This document shows positions 29,046-37,622 of a stretch of DNA of 42,398 nt, piece after piece (within the stretch, counting starts at the first letter, position 1; each line of letters begins with the position of its first letter). A model generated the notes under the pieces. The model was not told the origin of the DNA, ran no database searches, and worked only from the letters and a program-made list of their open reading frames with translations. This stretch comes from Candidatus Yaniella excrementigallinarum (GTDB taxonomy: Bacteria > Actinomycetota > Actinomycetes > Actinomycetales > Micrococcaceae): assembly GCA_019113675.1 (NCBI GenBank), contig DXHA01000076.1, forward strand, positions 1-42,398, in the 5' to 3' direction. Made by a program: the position numbers and the translations under genes.

Positions 29046-30691
29046 GGGCTAAGCACCGCCTGGACGTATTGGGTGGTGTCGTAGAGACCTTCTGCTGCAA
29101 TACCGGTCAGGGCCAGGAGGAATTGTGCGCCCAGCCCGAGACAGATGGTGATGAGCGCCAGGACTACGGAGGGTGCTGCCAGCGAGAAGTTGATGCGTCG
29201 GGCGGGCACGGTGGATTCATCGGCTTCGATAATGGTTTGGGTGCTTGTCAGCGTGCTGACTTGGGCGCGGGTGGCTTCGGTAGCCAGCTCGGGGGTGTAT
29301 GACGCTTCGTGAGCGTAGGGGTCGCGGGTGTGTGAGGTAATGAGCGTGCCAGATTTGGTGGCCGGTCCCCCGGAACCTTTCTCCCAGAACATGCCAGTCC
29401 AGATTTTGAGCATAGATAATAGGGTAATTAACGAGACGAATAGCATGGTGATCACCGCGGCGATTTGGCCGGATTCTACCGCGCCAACGATGAGCATGAA
29501 TTTTGCTGCGAAACCAGAAAACGGTGGAATACCGGCCAGTGACAGGGCTGCGATCATAAAGGCGACGGCGATAATGGGCTCGGTTCGAGAGATGCCACCC
29601 AGCGCACCAATCACCCCGGTGCCATAACGCACTTCGACGGCTCCGGTGGACATGAACAGTGAGGCTTTGACGATCATGTGGTGTAGCAAGTAAAAGATGC
29701 CGGCGGTCAAGCCTAATTCGGTGAACAGTGCAACCCCCAGCAGGATATAGCCGATTTGCGAGACCATGTGGAATGCCAGGATAGTGCGGGTGGTTTTTTC
29801 TCCGACGGCACCAAAGACTCCAATGAGCATGGTTAGGCTAAAGAATAGGACACCGATCCATAAGAAGCGGGTATCGCCCCCATAGACGACTGCGTAGATG
29901 CGGTAAATGGCGTAGATGGCCACTTTGGTGTGGAGCCCAGAGAAGAGGGCGGTAATGGCCGGCGAGGTTCCCGGATAGGCTCGTGCTAGCCAACCGTGGA
30001 TGGGTACCACGGAGGCTTTGATTGATAGTGCAAAGATGCTGACGGCCCCGGCGATAGCTACGGTTGGGTCGTCTTGGGCTTGGTCAGCTAGTACACCGAT
30101 GTTGACCGTGCCTGCGGTGCCGTAAAGGAACCCAACGCCGATCATGTACAGCGTGGAGGTAAACAGGTTCATGGTGACGTAGAGGCGTGCACCGTGGACG
30201 CGTCGTAACGGGAGTTTACGGTTGGCACTAAGTACATAAAGCCCATAGCTGGGCAGCAACATAACTTCGAGGAATACGAAGAGGTTGAACAGGTCTGCGG
30301 TCAGTAGTGCCCCGTTGACTCCGGCGGTCAGAATGAGAATGAGGGGCGCAAAGTACCGGGAGTTAGCGGCTCGTGAGGCTTGGGCGAACCAGATGCTGAC
30401 TACGGTCAGTAGCAGGGTGACCGATAGCATCAGTGCAGTGAACATGTCGGCGGCAAATGGTATGGCGACACCTGGTGGCCAGGGCCCGACTTGATGGGCG
30501 ATGGCACCGCCGTCGTTGGACCAGAAATGGTATACCAGTCCGAAAGCCGAGACCAGCATTACCAGCATGGTACAGATGTTGACGATCGCGTGGAGGCGTA
30601 GCCGCTGGCCGGTGGTTACTAGTAGGCCACCGACAAGCAGGGGTAGGCCGCTAAATAATGGCAGTAGCGCGCCGATGGTGGTTGGAGTCAT
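29042..30691 (-). CDS. mrpD: Mrp Na+/H+ antiporter subunit D
   Basis: 549-aa homologue of complex I subunits NuoM/NuoN, with about fourteen membrane helices and the key segments VFLEVMLLPSYGLY (conserved Glu), KASVVPIHGWL (Lys) and LHHMIVKASLF (His, Lys). These form the proton/cation path. An unusual hydrophilic stretch of about 60 residues precedes the last helix (around residues 435-500), making the protein longer than a typical ~490-aa MrpD. It overlaps mrpC and mrpE by 4 nt. Confidence 0.94.
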   Translation of the reverse strand: MTPTTIGALLPLFSGLPLLVGGLLVTTGQRLRLHAIVNICTMLVMLVSAFGLVYHFWSNDGGAIAHQVGPWPPGVAIPFAADMFTALMLSVTLLLTVVSIWFAQASRAANSRYFAPLILILTAGVNGALLTADLFNLFVFLEVMLLPSYGLYVLSANRKLPLRRVHGARLYVTMNLFTSTLYMIGVGFLYGTAGTVNIGVLADQAQDDPTVAIAGAVSIFALSIKASVVPIHGWLARAYPGTSPAITALFSGLHTKVAIYAIYRIYAVVYGGDTRFLWIGVLFFSLTMLIGVFGAVGEKTTRTILAFHMVSQIGYILLGVALFTELGLTAGIFYLLHHMIVKASLFMSTGAVEVRYGTGVIGALGGISRTEPIIAVAFMIAALSLAGIPPFSGFAAKFMLIVGAVESGQIAAVITMLFVSLITLLSMLKIWTGMFWEKGSGGPATKSGTLITSHTRDPYAHEASYTPELATEATRAQVSTLTSTQTIIEADESTVPARRINFSLAAPSVVLALITICLGLGAQFLLALTGIAAEGLYDTTQYVQAVLSP

Positions 30692-31083
30692 GGCTGCCCC
30701 TGGCCGGTGGTGTTACGACGTGGTTGGTGTCGGACACCATCGGAATATGATTCGGCCGCCACATCGAGTTTTTCGACCTTATCGGCGGTGTCATCGGATT
30801 TATCGCCGGTTACGGCCAATACGAGCATAAAGACGGTGATGGCAAAGGCGATGACAATGGCCGTGAGTACGAATGCTTGAGGCAGCGGGTCAACCATGGC
30901 TGAAGGGTCGTCTGATGGATGAAACGCTTCGGTTCGTCGATCGGTGCCTCCTGCTGCGAACAGGATGAGATTGCCGGCGTGACCAATCAGTACGAAACCT
31001 AAGATAATACGCAGCATTTCGCGTTTGGTAAACAGGTAGACCGCTCCGGCAGTCAGTAGTGCCACAGTGATGCTCAGAGTCAT
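30688..31083 (-). CDS. mrpC: Mrp Na+/H+ antiporter subunit C
   Basis: 131-aa homologue of NuoK with three membrane helices (about residues 3-25, 27-50, 70-95); GFVLIGHAGNLILFA is the conserved core. The C-terminus is a charged tail rich in Lys, Asp and Arg. It overlaps mrpA and mrpD by 4 nt. Confidence 0.93.
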   Translation of the reverse strand: MTLSITVALLTAGAVYLFTKREMLRIILGFVLIGHAGNLILFAAGGTDRRTEAFHPSDDPSAMVDPLPQAFVLTAIVIAFAITVFMLVLAVTGDKSDDTADKVEKLDVAAESYSDGVRHQPRRNTTGQGQP

Positions 31084-33938
31084 TTCACAGCCTCCTGTTT
31101 CTGCTGACGTTTAGTGTTGTTTCGGTCAATACCAGGAGGTGGCCCGGTACTTGGTCCCGGGGGTGTTTCCAGGGCTGCTTGAAGGCCGTGTCGTGAGCCG
31201 AGCATGTTGAACGCACCCAGGATGAGTCCGAGTACAGCCAGGTAGACGCCGATATCGAAGATCAGCGAACTGTTGATGTCTAGGCCCAGGATGTTGAAGT
31301 GGATGGGGGTCAGGAATGACCCATCAAACAGTCCTATCACACCAACAGCTGCGCCAAGGGCCACACCGGCACCGATGAGCCCCATGTAAGGCCAGCGTAT
31401 TGGGGCGGCCTCATTGGTTGGTGCGGCCAGATAAAGCAGCGCAAAGCCAGCACCGGTGAGTAATGCGGCCACGAAACCACCGCCGGGTTCATTATGGCCA
31501 CGAACCAATAAGACCAGGCTGACAATGATCAGGATTGGTAGGGCAATTTTGGAAAAGCTACGCAAGTAGATGGAGTTGTCTTCCGCATTGGATAACGGAG
31601 AGGTGTCAAGAGTTTTGGCTTTACGCACTGGGTTTGGTGCTCGGGAGGCCAACAAGGTGGCTACGGCTACGCCAGCTACCCCGAGCACGGTGAGTTCTCC
31701 CAGAGTATCGAGGGCACGAAATTCAACCAGAATAACGTTAACCAGGTTGTTGCCACCGGTGACTTCGGTGCCATATTGAGTCAAGTATTGGGCCGGTTCG
31801 GACATGTCGCGACGACCCGTTAGCGCGTAGGTTCCGGCAAAAGCAGCGATACCAGCGGCAATGGTCGCGATCAGCCCGGACTTTGTTGGGCGGTCTTTGG
31901 TCCTGAAGGTCTTGGGCAACCGGTGCAGTAATAACACCATGACAACAACAGTGAGGACTTCTACCAGCAATTGGGTAAGGGCTACATCGACGGCACCCAG
32001 GGCAAAGAACCACAGGGTTACGCTGAAGCCGACAACTCCTAAGACCACTACCGCAGCTAAGCGTGTCCGTGCCAGTACGGTTGCCACGATACCTACCCCA
32101 ACAAGAATGACCAATAACCAATCTGTCCAGCGGGTTAGATTCTGTTGTTGCTCCGGCAACTGATCAATGGTGAGCCAACCGGCTAGGGCCAGGCCTGCTA
32201 ATAATGTCGCTGGCCATGCCAGGTGACGGCCCGGGTTAAGCCCTGAAGTCCATGAGCTGACAACCGCACCAAAATCGATGGTGGCTTGGCGTAGTTTTTC
32301 CACCACACCCAGGCCAGAAAATGCCAGTGGTCGTGGCACCATAAACGCTTCGATTGCTGGGAGCTGCCATACAGTGATGGCGCCCACCACGATAGCGAAT
32401 CCTGATAAGCCCAGGGCTGGGGTGAAGCCGTGCCACAAACCAAGATTAATTTGTTGGCGGGTACCAATGGCTACTGCTGATGCTGCCGTAACGGTACCGC
32501 CCACGATAAAGGGGAAACACCCAAGAACCAAGGACAGTGAAGCGTTAACTGCTGGGTATCCCCAGAAACTGATCCGCGCTTCATGTACGGTTTGTTGATT
32601 CGCGCTGGTACCTCGTGGCGTGTTAATCCAGTTACGCGGCGATCGATATTTACCCATGGCTCCCAATACGAGCCGTCCGGAATAGCCGAAGGTGCCGATG
32701 GCGGCCAGTGTTGCTAACCCGGCCAGTATCCAAGGCAAGATGCCTGGCAGCTGGGCGCTGAGAAAAGCGTCAAAGAGGGATTCTTTGGATACGAAACCCA
32801 ACATGGGTGGCAGCCCGGCCATCGATGCTGAACCCAATATGATTACGGTCAGCGTTGCTGGCATGGCCATCTTACGTACCGTCAGCATCCGCATGTCTCG
32901 AGTGCCGGCTTCGTGGTCGATAATGCCAACCGCAAGGAACAACGCTGACTTAAATAGGGCATGGGCGATGGTGTGTAAGACCGCTGCAGTCAAAGCGGTT
33001 GGTGTACCAACACCGATCAGTGCTACCAGGTAGCCCAGCTGGGACATCGTCGAGTAGGCCAAGAGTTCTTTGAGATCGTAGCGACGAAGCGCTGCAACGG
33101 CACCCATCAGGGCGGTGATTAGGCCCGAGCTAACAAGCAGAGTAAGCCAGAGTATGTTGCCCGCCAGAACAGGTGAAAATAGGAGCAGCAAGTAGATTCC
33201 GGCTTTTACCATTGCTGCGGCATGCAAGTAGGCGGAGACCGGAGAAATCGCCACCATGGAATCTGGTAACCAAGATTGGAAAGGAAATTGCGCCGATTTG
33301 GTAAATGCCGCGAGTACCAAAGTAATGACAACCCACGTTGTTAGCCCGGAGTTGTCCCAGATATTGGAGTCTAATACTTCGGTAATGACTGTGGTGCCTG
33401 CCGCACCAATCAGTACACTGACGGCGGCTAATAGGCCAAGCCCGCCACCAACTGTCACCAGCAGTGTGCGCACGGCAGGTTTTCTGGCATGCGAACCTGA
33501 TCTGGCAATCAGAAAGAATGAGGCCAAGGTGGTGCCTTCCCAGGCCACATACAGCACCATGAGATCGTTGGCCAAAACCAGAATGAGCATGAACAGCGCG
33601 AAGGCTGACATGGTTAGGTAAAAACTGATGATTTTTGTTTTGCCAAGGTATCTTGCCGAGTAGAACAAGACACCGGCACCGATAACTAGCACTAAGAGCC
33701 CAAATAGCAGCGACAAACCGTTGAGTCGCAGATGAAAACCTACATTATAGAAGTCTGGGATCCAGGGGTAGTATTCAACGACTTCACCGCTGGAAGAGGT
33801 GTAGGCCTGGATGAGTACCCAGGCGGCAGCCGCCAAGGGGGTCCACAACAACCATCCAGCATATTTTCCGAACCAATGCGACAGCGGAGCAGCCAGCACG
33901 ACTGCGAGCAGTGCCAACGAGACCGCCGTCAGGAGCAC
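31080..33938 (-). CDS. mrpA: Mrp Na+/H+ antiporter subunit A fused to B
   Basis: 952-aa membrane subunit. Residues ~1-500 are NuoL-like with Glu134 (VAWEGTTLASF), Lys214 (FTKSAQFPF), His239 and Lys245 (HAAAMVKAG) of the ion path; a DUF4040-type MrpA C-terminal domain lies at about 590-690, and an MnhB domain (RGHNEPGGGFVAALL) at about 790-915. No separate mrpB exists, so the complex is encoded by six genes. GTG 33938 has AGAGGTG ten nt upstream. This is the first gene of the operon. Na+/H+ exchange and alkali tolerance are the family roles. Confidence 0.95.
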   Translation of the reverse strand: MLLTAVSLALLAVVLAAPLSHWFGKYAGWLLWTPLAAAAWVLIQAYTSSSGEVVEYYPWIPDFYNVGFHLRLNGLSLLFGLLVLVIGAGVLFYSARYLGKTKIISFYLTMSAFALFMLILVLANDLMVLYVAWEGTTLASFFLIARSGSHARKPAVRTLLVTVGGGLGLLAAVSVLIGAAGTTVITEVLDSNIWDNSGLTTWVVITLVLAAFTKSAQFPFQSWLPDSMVAISPVSAYLHAAAMVKAGIYLLLLFSPVLAGNILWLTLLVSSGLITALMGAVAALRRYDLKELLAYSTMSQLGYLVALIGVGTPTALTAAVLHTIAHALFKSALFLAVGIIDHEAGTRDMRMLTVRKMAMPATLTVIILGSASMAGLPPMLGFVSKESLFDAFLSAQLPGILPWILAGLATLAAIGTFGYSGRLVLGAMGKYRSPRNWINTPRGTSANQQTVHEARISFWGYPAVNASLSLVLGCFPFIVGGTVTAASAVAIGTRQQINLGLWHGFTPALGLSGFAIVVGAITVWQLPAIEAFMVPRPLAFSGLGVVEKLRQATIDFGAVVSSWTSGLNPGRHLAWPATLLAGLALAGWLTIDQLPEQQQNLTRWTDWLLVILVGVGIVATVLARTRLAAVVVLGVVGFSVTLWFFALGAVDVALTQLLVEVLTVVVMVLLLHRLPKTFRTKDRPTKSGLIATIAAGIAAFAGTYALTGRRDMSEPAQYLTQYGTEVTGGNNLVNVILVEFRALDTLGELTVLGVAGVAVATLLASRAPNPVRKAKTLDTSPLSNAEDNSIYLRSFSKIALPILIIVSLVLLVRGHNEPGGGFVAALLTGAGFALLYLAAPTNEAAPIRWPYMGLIGAGVALGAAVGVIGLFDGSFLTPIHFNILGLDINSSLIFDIGVYLAVLGLILGAFNMLGSRHGLQAALETPPGPSTGPPPGIDRNNTKRQQKQEAVK

Positions 33939-34191
33939 GGTGCTTCACCTCTTCGCAACTGCCGGCGGGGAATGCGAGTGGTTCACCGGCGTGAGCGTCA
34001 TAGTTAGCTAAAATGACAAAAGAATTTTGTGTGCGCAATAATGGCGCACCTGTCAATATTGTCACAGCTCACTATACAGTTTCAAATAAGTCATCGGGCC
34101 ATGCACACCGGGGTGTCATTCATTGGCTGAGTAGCGAATATCTGCGCCAAATATAGAACGTCGCATCTCAAAGACAGCGCTTTAACCAGCA
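33939..34191 (-). promoter_or_regulatory. mrp operon upstream region with dyad
   Basis: The AT-rich 250 bp upstream of mrpA hold several -35-like boxes on the minus strand: TTGAAA, GTGACA and TTGACA, with CAATAT and CATTAT as -10 candidates. A GTGCGC/GCGCAC dyad (34031-34036 with 34044-34049) overlaps the last of them. I cannot assign one promoter. The dyad may be an operator. Confidence 0.45.
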
Positions 34192-34218
34192 ACGTCCCGC
34201 AAGATACTTGCGGGACGT
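34192..34218. terminator. 12-bp perfect hairpin downstream of tRNA-Leu
   Basis: 34192-34203 pairs perfectly with 34207-34218 around a 3-nt loop. It starts 16 nt past the tRNA 3' end on the minus strand, so it probably terminates the tRNA transcript. No U-tract follows. Confidence 0.7.
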
Positions 34219-34233
34219 GTTCGGCTACTTTTG

Positions 34234-34315
34234 TACCCGAAGTGGGACTCGAACCCACACATCTTTCGATATTGCATTTTGAGTGCAACGCGTCTACCAA
34301 TTCCGCCATTCGGGC
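34234..34315 (-). tRNA. tRNA-Leu (anticodon CAA)
   Basis: 82-nt minus-strand cloverleaf: acceptor GCCCGAA pairs with TTCGGGT (G-U at the first pair), D-arm with GGTAGACGC, anticodon arm TTGCA-loop-TGCAA with CAA (reads TTG), a long variable arm as in class II leucine tRNAs, and a T-arm with GTTCGAGTC. No CCA is encoded. An upstream promoter is visible. Confidence 0.95.
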
Positions 34316-34329
34316 TGGACACTTGGTCT

Positions 34330-34357
34330 ATTTTACACGAGTTTTCAGAATTGCCAA
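34330..34357 (-). promoter_or_regulatory. Promoter of tRNA-Leu
   Basis: Minus strand TTGGCA (34352-34357), 16-bp spacer, TAAAAT (34330-34335), about 15 bp upstream of the tRNA 5' end. Confidence 0.6.
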
Positions 34358-34429
34358 ACGATACTGCGTACTGTGGTGACGTAGTATATGAGATTGATAA
34401 TATGCCGTCGCCATGAACGAAGGGTCACT

Positions 34430-35029
34430 ATGTCGCAAGACCAAACAGCACATCCGGTACGCATTGTGGTGGCTGAGGACGAAACTATTATTCGTTTAGA
34501 TATCGTCGAGACACTCACCGGACAAGGCTATGAGGTTGTCGGTGAGGCGGGTAACGGCGAGCGAGCCATCGAATTGGTGGAGGAATTGAAACCGGACTTG
34601 GTGCTGATGGATATTTCGATGCCAGTTATGGATGGTATATCTGCAACACGGTACATTGCAGAGCGGTCACTGGCACCGGTTGTGATTCTTACCGCATTTT
34701 CGCAGCGGGGCCTGATTGATCAGGCAACTGAGGCCGGGGCTATGAGTTATATCGTCAAGCCCTTTAGTGAAACCGATCTGATTCCGGCCATTGAGTTGGC
34801 GAAGGCTCGTTTTGAGCAGTTAGTGGCCCTCGAGGCTGAGGTTTCTGATTTGTCTGCGCGATTTGAGACACGCAAGTTAGTGGATCAAGCCAAGACGCTG
34901 CTGATGCAACGTCTAGAAATCACCGAGCCCGAGGCGTTTCGTTGGATTCAGAAAACTTCAATGGATCGGCGCTTAACTATGAAGGACGTCGCCCAGACTG
35001 TTATCGAACAGCTGGGCAACCCTTCGTAG
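34430..35029 (+). CDS. pdtaR: ANTAR-domain response regulator (PdtaR-like)
   Basis: 199-aa regulator with a receiver domain (residues ~10-125; Asp17, phospho-acceptor Asp61 in VLMDISM, Lys in IVKPF) and a C-terminal ANTAR RNA-binding domain (about 135-195). ANTAR proteins prevent transcription termination by binding twin RNA hairpins when phosphorylated. The M. tuberculosis homologue is PdtaR (Rv1626), which is paired with PdtaS; no histidine kinase is nearby here. ATG 34430 has AAGGG 6 nt upstream; an upstream in-frame ATG (34388) overlaps a GATAAT -10 (34396-34401) and is rejected. It is convergent with pyk, 6 bp apart. Confidence 0.94.
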   Translation: MSQDQTAHPVRIVVAEDETIIRLDIVETLTGQGYEVVGEAGNGERAIELVEELKPDLVLMDISMPVMDGISATRYIAERSLAPVVILTAFSQRGLIDQATEAGAMSYIVKPFSETDLIPAIELAKARFEQLVALEAEVSDLSARFETRKLVDQAKTLLMQRLEITEPEAFRWIQKTSMDRRLTMKDVAQTVIEQLGNPS

Positions 35030-35035
35030 TTACTA

Positions 35036-36535
35036 TTACATGGGTGACCAGCCGGAGACTTTGTCCCAGCGATGTGCTGGCGGAGCAACGGCCGTGTCTA
35101 TCAGAGCCGGATCAATTTCAGCCTTTGTGGAACCCATGCGGTGAACTTTAAGCATATTGGTAGAGCCAGGTACTCCAGGTGGCGAACCGGCAACCATAAC
35201 GACCAGATCATCAATTTTTGCTAGATCTGCTTTGACTAGCTCGTGATCGATTTGTTCGGTCATTTTATCGGTGGAGTCCATAAAGGGCACCATCGTGGGT
35301 GTTACTCCCCAGGATAGGCATAACACATTATTGGTAGTAAACGAGTGCGTAAACGCATAAATAGGTTGTGGCGCTCGTAGTCGGGAGAGCCGACGCGCTG
35401 AATCGCCTGACTGGGTGAACGTTACTAAGAATGGGATATTCAGGCTGGCGGCTATATCAACGGCAGCCCTGGTGATCGCTCCCCCACGTGTTCCCGGACG
35501 AGTCCCCAATGGTGGCATCCGGTCAAGGCTGCGTTCTTCTGTGGATTTAATAATCTTCGCCATGGTTTGCACGGTGCGAATTGGATACTTTCCAACGGAA
35601 GTTTCCCCTGAAAGCATGACAGCATCGGCACCATCAAGGACTGCATTGGCACAGTCGGACGCTTCGGCGCGTGTTGGCTGTGGACTGTCGATCATGGATT
35701 CCAGTACCTGTGTTGCCACAATAACGGGCTTGGCCCAGCGTCGGGCCAAATCAATAGCATTTTTTTGTACGACAGGTACTTCTTCTAGTGGTAGCTCGAC
35801 ACCGAGGTCACCGCGTGCGACCATAATCGCATCGAAAGCGTCGATGATTTCTTGTAGATTATCGACGGCTTGGGGTTTTTCCAGTTTGGCAATGACCGGT
35901 ATCCGGCGGCCTTCTTCTTCCATGATCTGGTGAACTGGTTCGATATCCGATGCACTGCGCACAAATGAAAGTGCAACCATGTCTACACCAAGTTTCAGCG
36001 CAAACCGGAGGTCTTCTTCGTCTTTTTCGGTCAGTGCGGGAATAGATACCGCAACTCCTGGCAGATTAATGCCTTTATTATTCGATACTTCGCCACCAAT
36101 GACAACGTTAGTGACCACATCGGTTTCAGTAACTTCAGTGGCTTGTAAAGCTATTTTTCCATCATCAATGAGTAGCTGGTCTCCCACTTCCACATCATGT
36201 GGCAGTCCTTTGAATGTGGTCGAGCAGATATCTTGGGTGCCTTCGATATCCCGGGTGGTGATAGTGAAGGTGTCACCGTCTTCTAAAAGGTGTGGTCCAT
36301 TAGCAAATCGGCCTAACCGAATTTTAGGGCCTTGGAGATCGGCAAATATTGCGACTGATTGGTCAAGGTCTGAAGCCGCCTTGCGGACGGTGTTGAATGT
36401 GTCGGAATGTACGCTGTGTTCGCCATGGCTGAAGTTCATTCGCGCGACGTTAACACCAGCTTTAAGCAGTTCGCTTGTTGTTTGATATCCCTGTGTAGCA
36501 GGTCCAAAGGTTGCGACGATTTTCGCGTGTCTCAT
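35036..36535 (-). CDS. pyk: Pyruvate kinase
   Basis: Catalyses phosphoenolpyruvate + ADP to pyruvate + ATP, the last step of glycolysis. The 499-aa protein has ARMNFSHG (active-site region), IAKLEKPQAV (catalytic Lys), MVARGDLGVELP (metal-binding Glu/Asp signature) and the C-terminal allosteric domain. I chose ATG 36535 because the conserved start is MRHAKIV and TAGACT (36542-36547) lies 6 nt upstream, suggesting a leaderless message; GTG 36541 would overlap the box. It lies 70 bp after lgt. Confidence 0.97.
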   Translation of the reverse strand: MRHAKIVATFGPATQGYQTTSELLKAGVNVARMNFSHGEHSVHSDTFNTVRKAASDLDQSVAIFADLQGPKIRLGRFANGPHLLEDGDTFTITTRDIEGTQDICSTTFKGLPHDVEVGDQLLIDDGKIALQATEVTETDVVTNVVIGGEVSNNKGINLPGVAVSIPALTEKDEEDLRFALKLGVDMVALSFVRSASDIEPVHQIMEEEGRRIPVIAKLEKPQAVDNLQEIIDAFDAIMVARGDLGVELPLEEVPVVQKNAIDLARRWAKPVIVATQVLESMIDSPQPTRAEASDCANAVLDGADAVMLSGETSVGKYPIRTVQTMAKIIKSTEERSLDRMPPLGTRPGTRGGAITRAAVDIAASLNIPFLVTFTQSGDSARRLSRLRAPQPIYAFTHSFTTNNVLCLSWGVTPTMVPFMDSTDKMTEQIDHELVKADLAKIDDLVVMVAGSPPGVPGSTNMLKVHRMGSTKAEIDPALIDTAVAPPAHRWDKVSGWSPM

Positions 36536-36541
36536 ACCCAC

Positions 36542-36547
36542 AGTCTA
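36542..36547 (-). promoter_or_regulatory. Candidate -10 box for leaderless pyk
   Basis: TAGACT on the minus strand is 6 nt before the pyk ATG at 36535. No ribosome-binding site precedes the ATG. It lies in the 70-bp lgt-pyk gap. Confidence 0.5.
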
Positions 36548-36605
36548 TGGGCGTTTGAGAGGAAAGTTAATGATTCGACATTGATGAATTAGATGACTTA
36601 GCTCA

Positions 36606-37592
36606 TCAAGTGGTCTTGTCCGGACCGGATTCTTGGGCTGTGGTGCTATCGTCTTGTGCGGCATCGTCGCTGGGGTCTGTGGTTTCATCGTCTGCGTCGT
36701 CGACGTAGTCATCACGGAAGACTTTTTCGGCTTCGGCACGTTGTTCTGCGGTTTTAGGCCGAGTGATGATCGAATAGACCAATAAACCGACAGCCACCAG
36801 GAACATGATCACGGAGGTCCATGTATTAGTCCGTGCGGTGATACCTAGGAGGGTGAACTCTTGGGCGTGATCTAACCGAATAGATTCGATGGGTATCCTG
36901 CCCAGTGTGTACCAGACGATATAAGACCACAGCATCATGCCATTGCGTAGTTTCAGACGCCGATCCAGTAACAACAGAACAACGACACCTAATAGATTCC
37001 ATAAGGATTCGTACAGGAATGTTGGGTGAAATAGCGTATCGGCTGACATTCCGATCGGGAAATTATAATGGTTGGGGTCTACTTCGAGTCCCCAAGGTAA
37101 CGTTGTTGGTTCACCAAAGAGTTCCTGATTGAAGTAATTGCCCCAACGTCCAACAGCTTGAGCAAGCAAGATACCGGGAGCAATGGCATCGGCCATGGGA
37201 GTCATGCGCAGTTTATATCGTCGGCAGGCAAGCCAAACGCCAAGTGCTCCCCCACCAATGGCACCCCATATGGCAATGCCACCTTCCCAGATGGCAAAGA
37301 TCTTCGTTAAGTCACCCTCACCGTTATAACCGGGCCCGAAATACACATCCGGCACGGTGATGACGTGATACAGTCGCGCACCGATAATGCCGAAGACTAC
37401 CGCCCATAGGCCAACGTCGTACATCTGTTCTGGTTTACCACCCCGGGCTTGCCAACGTTTGCCACCTAACCAAAAGGCAAGGATACCGCCCAAAATGATG
37501 CATAACGCATAAATGTGGATCTTCACCGGTCCGATTGGGAAACCATCAAACGGCGGTGGGGGAATCGAGGCGAGTAGGGTGGCAAAGTGCAT
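36606..37592 (-). CDS. lgt: Prolipoprotein diacylglyceryl transferase
   Basis: Transfers diacylglycerol from phosphatidylglycerol to the lipobox Cys of prelipoproteins in the membrane. The 328-aa protein has seven membrane segments and the signature GRWGNYFNQELFG (about residue 168-180). The C-terminal ~40 residues are a low-complexity acidic tail (DDYVDDADDE region). ATG 37592 has only a weak, distant AGGA. It lies 30 bp after trpA, so the two are probably co-transcribed, as in mycobacteria. Confidence 0.95.
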   Translation of the reverse strand: MHFATLLASIPPPPFDGFPIGPVKIHIYALCIILGGILAFWLGGKRWQARGGKPEQMYDVGLWAVVFGIIGARLYHVITVPDVYFGPGYNGEGDLTKIFAIWEGGIAIWGAIGGGALGVWLACRRYKLRMTPMADAIAPGILLAQAVGRWGNYFNQELFGEPTTLPWGLEVDPNHYNFPIGMSADTLFHPTFLYESLWNLLGVVVLLLLDRRLKLRNGMMLWSYIVWYTLGRIPIESIRLDHAQEFTLLGITARTNTWTSVIMFLVAVGLLVYSIITRPKTAEQRAEAEKVFRDDYVDDADDETTDPSDDAAQDDSTTAQESGPDKTT

Positions 37593-37622
37593 TGGGTGGA
37601 TCTGTCCTAGAGGTGTTGTGCG

